In this document: positions 46,766-59,424 of the stretch, piece after piece | How the letters are laid out: each line of letters starts with the position of its first letter | Position numbering within the stretch: position 1 is the stretch's first letter | From: Pogonophryne albipinna | Taxonomy: Eukaryota; Chordata; Actinopteri; Perciformes; Artedidraconidae | Assembly: GCA_028583405.1 (NCBI GenBank) | Contig: CM053251.1 | Coordinates: 437,778 to 501,777, forward strand | Direction of reading: 5' to 3' | DNA length: 64,000 nucleotides | Position numbers and translations under genes: made by a program | The notes under the pieces: generated by a model | What the model saw: the letters and a program-made list of their open reading frames with translations, nothing else | Databases searched by the model: none | Told to the model about the DNA's origin: nothing

Positions 46766-48639
46766 AAACAGACAGAGCAGACCTCATGCACACATCTCAG
46801 TGTCAGATCACATAAGAGGAGTTGCTCGCTGAAGGGCAGATAGAAACCAGAAGCTTCTCAGCAATCAAACAACAGCCGCTGTGAAAAAAACAAACACTGC
46901 AGCAGAGAAGAGAAAAACAACCCTGGATATTTCCCTCGAAATAAAACGCATTTAGATTCATACAACTCGTGTAAGTGTGATATTCAAACAAGAATAAGTG
47001 AAGGATTGCAGAAGTAATTGGCCAAAAGCACGGTAAAAGGTTTACTGAATAACAGAAACAACTTTGTTGATATCTTAAATTAAGTTCATTAAAATATCTT
47101 CTTTGTAGTAAGGGCAATTTTAATTATGTTCCAGTTAATAAACCAACCCTGGCTTTGTTGAGTCAACGTCTTACTTCCAGTTCTGTGTGAATGCTTGGCA
47201 ACACAAGTCGGGTAGAAAGAGATCTCCCATCTGTTAAATAATGAGACACTTAGTGGAAATATATCGTCCTAATCGAGATTATAGTAGATGTTGTAGTAAT
47301 TGTGTTCTGGGTGTCTCGCCCACTTGACTTTGCACTTTGTTCTCGGCAAGTGGAAGATGTTTAATATGTATTCTGATAAATTGCACACATAATATAGAAA
47401 AGTCAAGCCTCAGTGATGCCAAGAAATCACAATAATTGTATTGTTGTTTGCGTAATCATGGAAATAGAGAGACAGTATAGAAATATCACTTAAAGAAAAT
47501 ATATAGTGCTTTTTTCAGGTTCATACTTGAATCACGGTTATCCACTAGAACAAATTCATGCTTAATTATAATTATATATATAGATGTTTGTATGTATTGC
47601 TCATGTAAATATACCTTTTTTATCCTTTTCTGTGAAATGCTCTGGTAACGGAGGACTCCAGACTTTCTCAGTATTTATATTGCACTTACTTTAAAATAAA
47701 AAAATGCATGGAAATCCCACTTTCGACAATTTAACAATTGTCAACCAAACATGTTGCAATTTGTCCACTAAAAACCTTAGACCATTTTAATGCAACATTC
47801 AATGCACATCAGGAGTAGTTCATTGGAATGTCCATGTCTTTTCAGCTTTTTTTTAATGACATATCTTGTAGAAATCACCTTCCGTTAAGCTTTAATCAAC
47901 CTTTACTTTTACACCACCAATGAATCAACAAAAGCTGCAACTCCAATATGTGATTTTGATGCGTTTTAAGGTGGTTGCCTTACTTTTACTTTCTTACTTT
48001 AAATCCATTGTACTAAACTACCCACCTCTCTATCTTCCTTCAACATAGCGATGGCATTTATGATGTTGAACTCCTTCCTCTCCTTACCTGTTATTACACT
48101 AAACCTCAGAAAGTGCTTGCAGGTAAAAGCCAGACCTTGAACGCACCGTATGCTTCAGGGAGGATGAATATCTGCCTCTTCTTATCCTTTGAATCTGTCC
48201 CACCGATGTAGCTTCTGAGTGGGCTAGGCAGCCGAATACCCGCCGGTCACTTCCCCCGTTTTTTTATAAAGTCTGCGAGCGAGGCAAAGAGCCAACGCTT
48301 TGGCATGTTGTGTGTTTTTATGCCGGAGGCTGCCCTTTATTTACAATTTAGACTCCATCGCTCGGGCTCCTGAGGGTCCTCCGCCGCCTCCTCCTGCTCA
48401 AAGTCATCTGGCATTTCTCCAAAGCTGAGCAATTCTCTCGCAGCATTGTTGGTAATATCATCATCATTATAAGTAGTAGAAGTCCTGCAAAAATACCCCT
48501 TTTTTCCTTACGTCCACCTTGTGATAGAGGTACATTGTCCTATTTTCTGTCACTTCTTCATATGTATCATATTTCTTTTCTGCCTGGATTGTAATTATTG
48601 CAACATTTATAGTTTTTAAAATCTAGTCGAATCTATGTT
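46765..48639. other. Gene-free intronic stretch
   Basis: AT-rich with no recognised exon. A catcatcattataagtagta block near 48466 is repeated at about 49166, see the long-arm element at 49203. Confidence 0.5.
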
Positions 48640-49150
48640 TTTGGAGTGGTGCAGTAATGCTGTATTTAAGTTTTTGGACCAAGAAGTTAACATGGGAAGG
48701 GCCTCCTTCAACAAAAAGCTAATGGGATTTTTCCATTGGATTTGGGAATATTTACGAAAATAACTGGCAAAAGTATGATGCTAACAAGTTTTATTCAGCG
48801 GGAGAATCTCCACATATTAACACCACTTTATGATTTTTAAAGTAAAAAGCCAACGTTAGGCTATAAAGGAACTACAGCACGGTCACATGACTTCACGTCA
48901 CCACCGCTAAGCTAAAGGTGGCTAATGTTTGGCTATAAAGGAACTACAGCACGGTCACATGACTTCATGTCACCACCGCTAAGCTAAAGGTGGCTAATGT
49001 TGGGCTATAAAGTAACTACAGCCCGGTCACATGACTTTACGTCACCACCGTTAAGCTAAAGGTGGCTAATGTTGGGCTATAAAGGAACTACAGCACGGTC
49101 ACATGACTTCAGGTCACCACCGCTAAGCTAAAGGCGGCTAATGTTGGGCT
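48640..49150 (+). mobile_element. Copy 2 of the element hosting the 72-bp repeat, about 4.2 units
   Basis: 48640-48848 aligns with 52845-53082 (shared agtggtgcagt, ggattttgggaata-type and tattaacaccac blocks). The array at 48849-49150 consists of the 72-bp unit with single-base differences. Ends of the element were not identified, so the class is unknown. Confidence 0.75.
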
Positions 49151-49202
49151 CACTTCAGTTTTTATCATCATCATTATAAGTAGTTGAAGTCCTGTAAAAA
49201 TA

Positions 49203-50513
49203 TGGGCTCAGAACAGTCTCATAATACACACATGCACACAGAAGGATTCACACTTGTATTTCATGATCCGCAAAAGGATTCAAACTTGTATTTCCGGATC
49301 CACACTTGTGTTTTGCAATGCACACACAAATGTGTTCCGTTTCATGCATGTACATAAAATCCAAATACAGAAAAAAGTTTTACATATGTATTTTTGATCC
49401 TCACATATTTGTTTTCCGTTTAAAACCGCCGAACCTGCAAACACAAACCGCTTTCTGTGCACGGATCGTTGTGCATTCGTGTGTGGGTTTTTTGAGACTC
49501 CCCTGACGGTCAGCCGATTCGTACTTGTAATTTTTTCTATCTATAGCCAATCAGATGTCTCCTCAATTCACATGAGCGCGCCTCCACGATGGTAGATTTC
49601 TTGCGTTCATGACGTAGCGCTTCATGTACGCATTTTGCGCAGTCCGGAGCTGACAGGTCCATGGAGCCTGCCTGCAGGCGCTAATGTCAGGATACCTCCA
49701 CTCTCAGTCAGTACATTGCCACTTTCCGAACAGGAAATGCACGCAAATACGATCTTTTAAATTATTAAGGTACAGCGCCACTTTCCGAACCATTGATGAA
49801 TGCTTGTGTGCACAAAAACGGCAGGAAAACCCGTTTTAAATGTGTGTTTCCTGTATGGCGAATATAGCTGCTTTATTTATGTCTGTATGAAGTTGTTGTG
49901 AGTGTGGAGGGAGCAGCTACAGGTTAGCTTAGCCTAATCGAGCAGTGCACTACGAAGCCAGTGCTAGACAGTCAACGGGGGGGGAGCCCCGCCGGTCATT
50001 ATCGGCCGATATTCACTCTTAATAGTTTGATTGGTGCTCTCTATAAAGGCCGATCAGGACCCTCCGCGTGAACGCGCAAACGGAGGGGTAGGGTGTAGGT
50101 GTAGGGGGCGGTTTGGGAATGGGCCGAAGTGTCATGAACGCAAGAAATCTACCCTCGTGGGGGCGCGCTCATGTGATTGGCTTAGAATGAAGGAGACATC
50201 TGATTGGCTATAGATAGAAACAATTACAAGTACGAATCGGCTGACCATCAGGGGAGTCTCACACACGAATGCACAGCGATCCGTGCACAGAAAGCGGTTT
50301 GTGTTTGCAGGTGCAGAGGTTTTAAACGGAAAACAAATATGTGAGGATCAAAAATACATATGTAAAACTTTTTTCTGTATTTGGATTTTATTTACATGTA
50401 TATGAAACGGGACACATTTGTGTGTGCATTGAAAAACACAAGTGTGGATCCGGAAATACAAGTGTGAATCCTTTTGTGTGCATGTGTGTATTATGAGACT
50501 GTTCTGAGCCCAT
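49203..50513. mobile_element. 1.3-kb element with inverted arms of about 400 bp
   Basis: Left arm from TATGGGCTCAGAACAGTCTC (49202/49203) to about 49620 pairs with right arm about 50130-50513 ending GAGACTGTTCTGAGCCCATA. The arms share words such as ggatccacacttgtgtttt and agccaatcagatgtctcc. The centre (49620-50130) has no transposase. The flank cctgtaaaaata against an uninserted relative cctgcaaaaatac at 48488 suggests the insertion point. Class unknown. Confidence 0.82.
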
Positions 50514-51046
50514 ATAAAAAGACCCCATATGTTTTACTTCCACCCTGTGATAGAGCTACCTTGCTGTCACTTCTTCAGATTTATCAGATTTTTTCCTGCC
50601 TGGATTGTAATGAGGAGCCGTGGGACACGATGGCTTGTCCGGCGAAGATAACATCTCGATGTGAAATGCTCTTTTATCGTGGATTTACCCATCATGCACC
50701 TGTGCCTCCAGGCAGTGTGTCTGATGGTTCAGTGAGAGGCACGCCGCAGGCAGGAAATGTGTTATAGAAGTGAAAAAGTGACCCAAGTCATTCCTTTCTT
50801 CTTATTTATGTCTTTAACGTGTTGTCAGGCGGACTGTCTGGTTGATGAAAGGATGGATGGACATCGAGAAGTTATCATCGTAAGGCCCTGTGTCCACGTA
50901 GCATTATTTTGGCAGTGAGGCGTTGTCAGGGTTCGGGCCAAGTCTCCTAACAATACGTTTTTTTCCCCTCTTACAACATTATCTTGACAACGTGACACTA
51001 CTGCTGACAGACTTTTGAATCAGCCTTAAAGAGGTCCATATAATGC
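50514..51046. other. Intronic sequence leading into the 57-bp array
   Basis: 50514-50600 continues the sequence broken at 49202. From about 51026 the sequence ttaaagaggtccatataatg begins what looks like the end of the element hosting the 57-bp repeat. No gene. Confidence 0.5.
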
Positions 51047-51935
51047 ACATGTTCAGGTTGATATTAGTATTTAGTGTGTCTAACTTAAAGAGTCCTCTCC
51101 TGCTGATGTTCAGGTGTATATCAGTATGTAGTGTCTCTACTTTAAAGAGTCCTCTCCTGCTGATGTTCAGGTGTATATCAGTATGTAGTGTCTCTACTTT
51201 AAAGAGTTCTCTCCTGCTGATGGTCAGGTGTATATCAGTATGTAGTGTCTCTACTTTAAAGAGTCCTCTCCTGCTGATGTTCAGGTGTATATCAGTATGT
51301 AGTGTCTCTACTTTAAAGAGTCCTCTCCTGCTGATGTTCAGGTGTATATCAGTATGTAGTGTCTCTACTTTAAAGAGTCTTCTCCTGCTGATGTCCAGGT
51401 GTATATCAGTATGTAGTGTCTCTACTTTAAAGAGTCCTCTCCTGCTGATGTTCAGGTGTATATCAGTATTTAGTATCTCTACTTTAAAGAGTCCTCTCCT
51501 GCTGATGTTCAGGTGTATATCAGGATTTAGTATCTCTACTTTAAAGAGTCCTCTCTTGCTGATGTTCAGGTGTATATCAGTATTTAGTGTCTCTACTTTA
51601 AAGAGTCCTCTCCTGCTGATGTTCAGGTGTATATCAGTATTTAGTGTCTCTACTTTAAAGAGTCCTATCTTGCTGATGTTCAGGTGTATATCAGTATGTA
51701 GTGTCTCTACTTTAAAGAGTCCTGTCCTGCTGATGTTCAGGTGTATATCAGTATGTAGTGTCTCTACTTTAAAGAGTCCTGTCCTGCTGATGTTCAGGTG
51801 TATATCAGTATGTAGTGTCTCTACTTTAAAGAGTCCTCTCCTGCTGATGTTCAGGTGTATATCAGTATGTAGTGTCTCTACTTTAAAGAGTCCTCTCCTG
51901 CTGATGTTCAGGTGTATATCAGTATTTAGTGTCTA
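51047..51935 (+). repeat. 57-bp minisatellite, array 3, about 15.6 copies
   Basis: Same unit as array 2 with more variants (tatttagt, tcttgctgat, cctgtcctg in neighbouring pairs). Both edges are in host-element sequence: left tgcacatgttcaggttgata, right gacatgtctccatgctttaa. The 324-codon frame at 51043-52017 is an artefact of the 57-bp period. Confidence 0.95.
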
Positions 51936-52120
51936 CTGTGACATGTCTCCATGCTTTAATGTTCAAAAATATTTTCTCATGCCTGTGCTGCAGCACCTCT
52001 TTTCACCCTCTGTCTGAAACCAGAGCCCAGTCTGCTCTGATTGGTTAGCTGGCCAGCTCTGTGTTGATTGGTTAACCACTACATGACGGGAAAACAAAAC
52101 AAAAGAAGAAAAGGGCCCCT
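51936..52120 (+). mobile_element. Right flank of array 3: host MITE sequence
   Basis: atgtctccatgctttaatgt, cctgtgctgcagcacctctt and ccctctgtctgaaaccagag recur at 58466-58560, in reverse at 54275-54375, and in part at 62530-62565. This defines a dispersed element in which the 57-bp repeat is embedded. Confidence 0.78.
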
Positions 52121-52844
52121 TTTGAAATAGTTTTTATAGATACATAACATTAGTTTTGATTCTTGATAATACCCCATCAGATACAACAACATATACGTTG
52201 GTGTTTTAATAGTTCATGTCACGCACCAGAACTTCCACTATGATGGTTAAAAAGCAGATCACTGCAGTACAGTATGTGGCTTTCAACACTCTCCTATCTC
52301 ATAGTAAACACCTGTCTTCTCCGTACATTCATCCTGATATGGATTTACTGCCCTTACCCTCATTGGATAACTATGTCAAACCAAGTGGAGTGAGCGTTAA
52401 TACATCTCGAGCGTACGCTGCATTTTGTGGAGCCGGGTTTTCAGCATCTATATAAGGTCAGACCTCTCTCTTTCTCCATCTTTCTGTAAAGATGTCTGCA
52501 CGCCTCACCAGATGTCACTTTGAAAGAAAGTGTTTTTTACCTGATGTGAAGAACATAGCAGACTTTTGATCTGTGTCTGTTTTAGTTTTTATCCTCGCAG
52601 GATGTAACTTAGAGTAATGTCAGTTCTTGTATTCAGGTTTGAAGTAAGATGCATTTGAAAGCAAGTAGAGTTAATTATGACCTCCATTAGGTTACATACG
52701 GAGTATTATATACAGCATTATTCTCCAAAACACATATCCTAGAGCTCTAAAAACATTTTGAATGGAATTTTCTCTCATTGAATCATTCAGAGTTTGCTTT
52801 TCTCTCTTACAACAATATATACATTTTTAAATCGAATCAAATCT
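52121..52844. other. Gene-free intronic stretch
   Basis: The ORF at 52216-52455 has no recognisable domain. Nothing else seen. Confidence 0.45.
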
Positions 52845-53167
52845 ATGTTCTGAGAGTGGTGCAGTTATGCTATATTTGAGTTGTTTGACCTAGAAGGTTA
52901 CATGGGAAGGGTGCCCCTTGAGAAAAAGCCAATGGTATTTTTCCATTGGTTTTGGGAATATTGCCGTAAATAAGTAGCAAACACACGTTTATGATACTTA
53001 CATTGATGATACTTTATGATAGTTTTATTCAGCAGGATAATCTCCACATATTAACACCACCTTATGATTTCTGAAGTAAAAAGCTAACATTAGGCTGTAA
53101 AGGAACTACAGCACGGTCACATGACTTCACGTCAACACCGCTAAGCTATAGGCGGCTAATGTTGGGC
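52845..53167 (+). mobile_element. Copy 3 of the element hosting the 72-bp repeat, with about one unit
   Basis: Flank 52845-53082 matches 48640-48848. It is followed by a single 72-bp unit plus a few bases (53083-53167), so this copy approximates the unexpanded state. Confidence 0.78.
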
Positions 53168-54082
53168 ATGATGCTGTTTAGACACTTGTGAGCAACCAAA
53201 AACGTTGGCTGTGAAGTGGGTTAGGAAGTAGCCTCTCTGAAGGGAAATGATGTGATTACAAGTGAGTCAAATACTTGAGTTCCTTCCTTTTCATACCTTT
53301 AGTTGATATAGAAATCCAGTACCTCTGCATGTTTTTTAAATATTTCCTACACAAAAGAGGCACTTTTTTAGTCATGGCTTCCAAATGAGAACAGCGAATG
53401 AAATGAAATGAACAACCTCCAGCGTCTACAGATAGATTGTTGTACAGGCAAAGTGAGGACGCGGGAGGGAAAAATGATTGAAAGCTCAAGGATTTCTCCT
53501 AGCGTTTGGACTGCTTGTCCTCCCTCCAGCCATAATGGAAGATATTTCCTGTTAGTAGAATATCTGAAAATAAAAAAGCTTGTGCATTTCCCCAGTGAGA
53601 GCCCGGCCTTGGCTGCAGCGAAACGCTTGCAGGAGAAAAACCTACCCATGCCCAATCATTGTTGTATAAAAAGCATTTAAAAGGCAACTTCGGATGTAAA
53701 AGCCAATCCGAGCCAATCAGTCCTCCATCAAACAGAAAGTAAAGTAATGACTTTCAGAGCTCTGATCATAGGTAGGAGTTTTCTGAATGATGAAAGGGAG
53801 TTTGAGAATTGAGGAGTTCAAAGCATCTCATTTTTACCTCCAAACACCATCTCTGCACGCCGGCCGATTCCATTGTGGATGTGATTGTTGCGTTGTCTGT
53901 TCTTGAAAGATATACTTATACCTGTAGATCAATGCATGAATTTGAAGTAAAAAAAACAGCCTTTGCAACTCTGAGCATCCTATAAACAATTGTGGTGCAG
54001 TTCATTGTTTTGTATGGAGCATTGAGACAACCTTTGTCAACTAATAAATGTCACTGTGTTGTATTTGCAACATATTTATTGC
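53168..54082. other. Gene-free intronic stretch
   Basis: The overlapping ORFs at 53256-53687 lie on both strands, share no known domain and have no splice support. No gene called. Confidence 0.45.
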
Positions 54083-54380
54083 AAATACAAGGCCCTATTA
54101 TGCTTTTTGGTTTTCCCTTTCCTGTAGTGTGTTAGAGGTTTTAGTGCATGTAAATGGTCTGACATCACTATGTAACACTTGTGCTTCTATTGGCTATCGC
54201 TCCAACACATTGTATGTGATAGGCTGAGGGGCGGGACATCTCTAAGCGGTTGACCAATCACAACAGAGCCGGCCAGCTAACCAATCAGAGCAGACTGGCC
54301 TCTGGTTTCAGACAGAGGGTGAAAAGAGGTGCTGCAGCACAGGCTGTATGAGAAGAATAAGGAGCTTTTTGAACATTAAA
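54083..54380 (-). mobile_element. Copy of the MITE family that hosts the 57-bp repeat, minus orientation, no array
   Basis: Starts caaggccctattatgctttt and runs through gaccaatcacaacagagccg, ctggtttcagacagagggtg and gctttttgaacattaaagct, the reverse complement of the right flanks of arrays 3 and 4. It stops just before the point where the array would begin. Confidence 0.75.
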
Positions 54381-54779
54381 GCTTAAAACATGACAACCTA
54401 CATTTTGGAAAGGAGAACGAAAGGGAAACTGAAGTTCAGTATAAACAAAAGACAAAATGCTGCAAAAGCACAAAGAAATTCACCGCTAATTACATTTTCC
54501 CTGCTCTACATGTCAACCTGTCTTATCCCACTTTGTTATATAGCCATTGCTCCGTCTGAGTCCAGCCTTCCTGCAGCACCTGGTAATCAGACAGCGAGGA
54601 AAAGCAACTCTCCAACATCCTCTCTCTCCGACAAGATGAGTCATATACTGTAAGGTCATCCATCAGAGAGGGAGATAGATGGAGGGAGAGTGATGGAGGA
54701 GGGAGGCGTTAAGTGTTGGCTTTCCATGTCAATTTCTCTGTCAGGAGCAGTAAGTGGGGCCTCTCTTTTTTTACTTCTT
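54381..54779. other. Gene-free intronic stretch
   Basis: No recognisable feature; GA-rich near 54660-54710. Confidence 0.45.
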
Positions 54780-54980
54780 CTCTGAGCTCTTACTCGCCAA
54801 TATCACCTCTAACAGTAGGACGGCCACCGAGGAAACACAAGATAATTGTCAATTTTTTGGTATTTATTCAATGTAGGCTACTCTAGCACAATCCTGTTCC
54901 AATTTTTATGAAATAATAATATTACGAATAATAATAACAAAGTAAAAGTATGATACAAATAATGATATTGTGTTTATTAT
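54780..54980. repeat. Left copy of a direct duplication of about 200 bp
   Basis: ctctagcacaatcctgttcc, atgaaataataatatta and agtatgatacaaataatgat recur in the same order at 56455-56665. The two copies flank the 33-bp array and a hAT MITE. Confidence 0.8.
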
Positions 54981-54987
54981 TAGGCAG

Positions 54988-55470
54988 ATGCTATTTACAC
55001 CCGGACGTTCGTAGCTAACAATGCTATTTACAGCCGGGTGTCCGTAGCTAACAATGCTATTTACACCCGGTGTCTGTAGCTAACAATGCTATTTACACCC
55101 GGTGTCCGTAGCTAACAATGGTATTTGCACCCGGGTGTCCGTAGCTAACAATGCTATTTGCACCCGGGTGTCCGTAGCTAACAATGCTATTTACACCCGG
55201 GTGTCCGTAGTTAACAATGCTATTTACACCCGGGTTTCCGTAGCTAACAATGCTATTTACACCCGGGCGTCAGGAAGCTAACAACGCTATTTACACCCGG
55301 GTGTCCGTAGTTAACAATGCTATTTACACCCGGGTTTCCGTAGCTAACAATGCTATTTACACCCCCGGTGTCCGTAGCTAACAATGCTATTTACACCCGG
55401 GCGTCAGGAAGCTAACAACGCTATTTACACCCCCGGTGTCCGTAGCTAACAATGCTATTTGCACCCGGGC
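54988..55470 (+). repeat. 33-bp minisatellite, about 14.6 copies, with higher-order structure
   Basis: Unit gctaacaatgctatttacac + ccgggtgtccgta, 33 bp, usually containing CCCGGG. A distinctive variant (gcgtcaggaagctaacaacg) recurs 134 bp apart (about 55268 and 55402), indicating duplication of a block of four units. A stray partial unit lies at about 55610-55630. Confidence 0.95.
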
Positions 55471-55734
55471 TACACATTAGATACTGTTTTGGATGTATAG
55501 GTATTTATGGACATTTTTCTTTGATAACTTAATTCCCTTGTGCTTCTGCGTCAAATTGTAATTCCCCTATGGTGGATGTATAAAGGCACTTCTTATCTTA
55601 AGCACTGTAGCTATTTACACCCGGATGTTGTACTGTATGCATCTCTTCTTGCTCTTTCTACGATTGCTTGGTAAGGTTACCTGAACCTCAGGGACAAAGA
55701 ACACCTGTGCTATATTGTGAACATGGCTGTAAGG
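55471..55734. other. Sequence between the 33-bp array and the hAT MITE
   Basis: Contains a LINE-tail-like cttcttatcttaag segment near 55589 and a lone partial 33-bp unit. No gene. Confidence 0.45.
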
Positions 55735-56446
55735 CAGTGGCGGCGCCAGAGTATTTTTGTTGGGTAATAATCTATGGTAGGGCTAACCCATACAGTGGTG
55801 GGGCTCAAGTCAGTATTTGCAATGTAATTACCCCCTTGACAGTGATTTAAGCCACGTGTGAGGTTTAGATTATTTCCCTGTCTCAATCAAAATGGAACTG
55901 TATGAAATAAAACAGCACATTTGTCTTGTAGTAAATAGAAAGGGATCACTGTGAACGTGACGCATGATAGTACACGTTGAAGATCCAATGGGGATACTGA
56001 ATGGCGGTTCCGATTGATCTCAATCATTAATGAATGACGCAGACCCAATGTTTCGTTGCTCTTCGTGGCTGTAGGTCTATTCAAATTGCATTCAGAGGCA
56101 TTTTGATCTGACCGCGGCCGCGCTGATATTATTACGCCAGAGAATTTCCACACCTTTAGTGAATAAAACTCCCCCACTACTTAGACTATTCCTTGCACCC
56201 CTCTAGCATAAGCCCGAATGGTCTCAACCATATTGCATCAGTAACGTGCACTTGTTGTTACAGCAGGATCAGTGTGTGTGTTGTGGACACGACCCGTATA
56301 TTTTCGCAAGCCGTGTTCTCAACATTTAGCATTTTGCTTATTATATAATTTAATTTGCTTACTTTAACATCATTTTTCATGGTGGGGCTAAGCCATTTCT
56401 TGGCATGGCTGTAGCCTACCCCAGCCATACCCTGGCGCCGCCACTG
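55735..56446. mobile_element. hAT MITE, 712 bp, with near-exact 8-bp target duplication
   Basis: Ends CAGTGGCGGCGCCAG and CTGGCGCCGCCACTG are perfect 14-15-bp inverted repeats. Flanks CTGTAAGG (55727-55734) and CTGTAAAG (56447-56454) differ at one base. The interior has a second imperfect inverted pair (gtagggctaaccca against tggggctaagccat). The ORFs at 55887-56557 are not credible. Confidence 0.85.
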
Positions 56447-56454
56447 CTGTAAAG

Positions 56455-56658
56455 TAATAAATGTTCTCGCCGATATCGCCTCGAACAGCAAGTCGGCCAA
56501 CGAGGAAACACAAAATAATTTCCCCACATCGATTTTAATATTTAGATATTTATTCAATATACTCTAGCACAATCCTGTTGCAATCTTTATGAAATAATAA
56601 TAATATGAATAATAATAACAAAATAAAAGTATGATACAAATAATGATATTGTGTTGTT

Positions 56659-56665
<7 letters not shown>
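56455..56665. repeat. Right copy of the direct duplication
   Basis: Matches 54780-54980 over about 200 bp with scattered differences, ending at an (ATT)n tract (56660-56693). Confidence 0.8.
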
Positions 56666-56690
<25 letters not shown>

Positions 56691-57628
56691 TATCATTTTT
56701 CTTTCCAAGGGGGACAGTATGCCCATGACAGTTTTTCCATTGTAGAATAAAATATATTGAATAATAAATGCTACATAAAATAAATAGTTCAAGTAAAATT
56801 GTTCCATAAGAAGAATAAATAAAATAGAATAAAATTATTTATATTTACGTAAGAGAATATGTGCATTTTGTACTACAATTTATCACAATATAAATCAGTG
56901 TACAGTGTTGTGCTATTAAAATAGAAAGAAAATGAATGATGAAAGCCAAATTGTTTCTCAAAATGTACAGTGCAGATTCTTATCAAACGATAAAAACACA
57001 ACAGTAATCTGTAATGATTATAGGCAATAAGAGTGCATTGTATAAAAATCACCAGCCATTATTCTCCCTCCTTCTGTACGGCCATGTCACATGTATATAC
57101 TTAATATAGGGACCAGTAATTATATGCTTGCACACTTCAGACTTCCTACACATCGATGCAGAACATGTTGCTTCCCACTCAGTGTGTCCACGTCAGAGAG
57201 AGAGGAGTGTTAATGGTTTCTGAAGGACAGTCTCACGATCGCTCACACATCTCCTTCTGACATTTCACATAAGATCTGACCCTCATGGATATCAGCGCTT
57301 TAATGAGTTCTTAAGCCGGATGCTTAGTATGTGGGCAAAGCGGGGGTTTAAGTGAAAATACTCCTGAAGTCGGAGCAGTTAGCTCGTTAAAAGTTTGAGG
57401 TTTCTTCCATTTTTCCATCCTGTTAATTGTGGAGTTTTTCAATGTAAGGGTCTGGATAGATTGTATCTGTAAAGGCCTCTGGACAAATGTGTAATTTGTG
57501 ATATTGGGCTGTACTGTAAATAAAACATGCTTGATTGATTTTGTCCTTCTATGTTCAACACCTTATACAGTATGTTCAGCAGTCAATTTTACAAACTAAC
57601 AATCCTAACAAACTCATCAAAAGCTTGT
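56666..57628. other. AT-rich intronic stretch with a LINE tail
   Basis: (ATT)n and (TA)n at 56660-56693. From about 57440 to 57540 the sequence ends ctgtaaataaaacatgcttg + attgatt, a LINE-tail-like terminus. No gene. Confidence 0.5.
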
Positions 57629-58465
57629 GATGTTCAGGTGTATATCAGTATGTAGTGTCTCTACTTTAAAGAGTCCTCTCCTGCTGATGTTCAGGTGTAT
57701 ATCAGTATGTAGTGTCTCTACTTTAAAGAGTCCTCTCCTGCTGATGTTCAGGTGTATATCAGTATGTAGTGTCTCTACTTTAAAGAGTCCTCTACTGCTG
57801 ATGTTCAGGTGTATATCAGTATGTAGTGTCTCTACTTTAAAGAGTCCTCTCCTGCTGATGTTCAGGTGTATATCAGTATGTAGTGTCTCTACTTTAAAGA
57901 GTCCTCTCCTGCTGATGTTCAGGTGTATATCAGTATGTAGTGTCTCTACTTTAAAGAGTCCTCTCCTGCTGATGTTCAGGTGTATATCAGTATGTAGTGT
58001 CTCTACTTTAAAGAGTCCTCTCCTGCTGATGTTCAGGTGTATATCAGTATGTAGTGTCTCTACTTTAAAGAGTCCTCTCCTGCTGATGTTCAGGTGTATA
58101 TCAGTATGTATAGTCTCTACTTTAAAGACTCCTCTCCTGCTGATGTTCAGGTGTATATCAGTATGTAGTGTCTCTACTTTAAAGAGTCCTCTCCTGCTGA
58201 TGTTCAGGTGTATATCAGTATGTAGTGTCTCTACTTTAAAGAGTCCTCTCCTGCTGATGTTCAGGTGTATATCAGTATGTAGTGTCTCTACTTTAAAGAG
58301 TCCTCTACTGCTGATGTTCAGGTGTATATCAGTATGTAGTGTCTCTACTTTAAAGAGTCCTCTCCTGCTGATGTTCAGGTGTATATCAGTATTTAGTGTC
58401 TCTACTTTAAATAGTCCTCTCCTGCTGATGTTCAGGTGTATATCAGTATTTAGTGTCTCTACATG
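57629..58465 (+). repeat. 57-bp minisatellite, array 4, about 14.7 copies
   Basis: The most homogeneous array, consensus as in array 2. It is open in one frame on each strand (57627-58547 plus, 57617-58564 minus) because the unit lacks stops in those frames; neither is a gene. Confidence 0.96.
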
Positions 58466-58560
58466 TCTCCTTGCTTTAATGTTCAAAAAGCTCTTTATTT
58501 TTCTCATACTGCCTGTGCTGCAGCATCTCTTTTCACCCTCTGTCTGAAACCAGAGCCTTT
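58466..58560 (+). mobile_element. Right flank of array 4: host MITE sequence
   Basis: catgtctccttgctttaatg to ctctgtctgaaaccagagcc, the same block as 51936-52020; it stops short of the rest of the element. Confidence 0.75.
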
Positions 58561-59420
58561 CCAATAATCAGGATTGAAAACAAAGCATTTGATACTAAAA
58601 CGTAAATCCTTTAGTGGTTCGACTTCCACTACATTCACCAGTGAACATCACTAATAAAGCACTCAATGCACTTAGTCTTTTGTGACGTTTTTAAACTCGA
58701 TTTCACATAAAACAATTCAGAGGACATAATTACTGCAGTCCACCCACTCAGGTTGTATTTTTAGATGATAATTTTTGCTATAATTGTTGGTTAGTCAACG
58801 GGAGTTGCGCCCACCCACCAAAGCACAATGGCTACCAAAGAGTTTGGATATAAAGAGCAGCAATAGTTCAAGATAAATAATTCAACGTTACTGTCATACG
58901 CTATAAATACAGCGTAGTTTGGGAAATACAAATCTTAAGTTGGCCCCTTAAAAAATGCGATATTCAATATACTTCAGACATAAAAAACAGATACAACAAA
59001 GTGCAAGAGAATGGTTGCAGTGACAAAATAGAGCAGGTAAAATGCCGAATTGAGTAAACTGTAAACATGCAAAACAGAATAAGATACAAATAAAAACAGA
59101 ATGCAAAATGTCATACTGTACAGTGGAATAAAATACTACAATATGTAATAATATATAAATAAATATTCAGACTGTAAACAAATGCATGTGTTTCAAACAT
59201 AATTCTACTTATTGCAGTAACCATCGCTCTGTTCTGCCAGAACTACTCTGTGAATGTGACTATCTGGAGTCTCAGGCTCCTCCATCAGTCATATACTGTA
59301 GAATACATATAAATAAAATAGTGCAAGAGAATGGTTCACGTGACAAAATAGTAAATGCAAAAATTAGTACATTTTATACATGGAAAATAGATGATTACAG
59401 TGGAATAAAATACAGCATAT
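58561..59420. other. Gene-free intron with dispersed-repeat fragments
   Basis: 58960-59060 and 59275-59360 share gtgcaagagaatggtt and an aaaatag-gta context with each other and with 19545-19735. No gene. Confidence 0.5.
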
Positions 59421-59424
59421 TTAA

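Noticed and set aside
51043..52017. 324-codon ORF of 19-residue repeats
   Set aside because: Produced by a 57-bp minisatellite whose unit happens to lack stops; a reverse-strand ORF of equal length exists in the sister array at 57617-58564.
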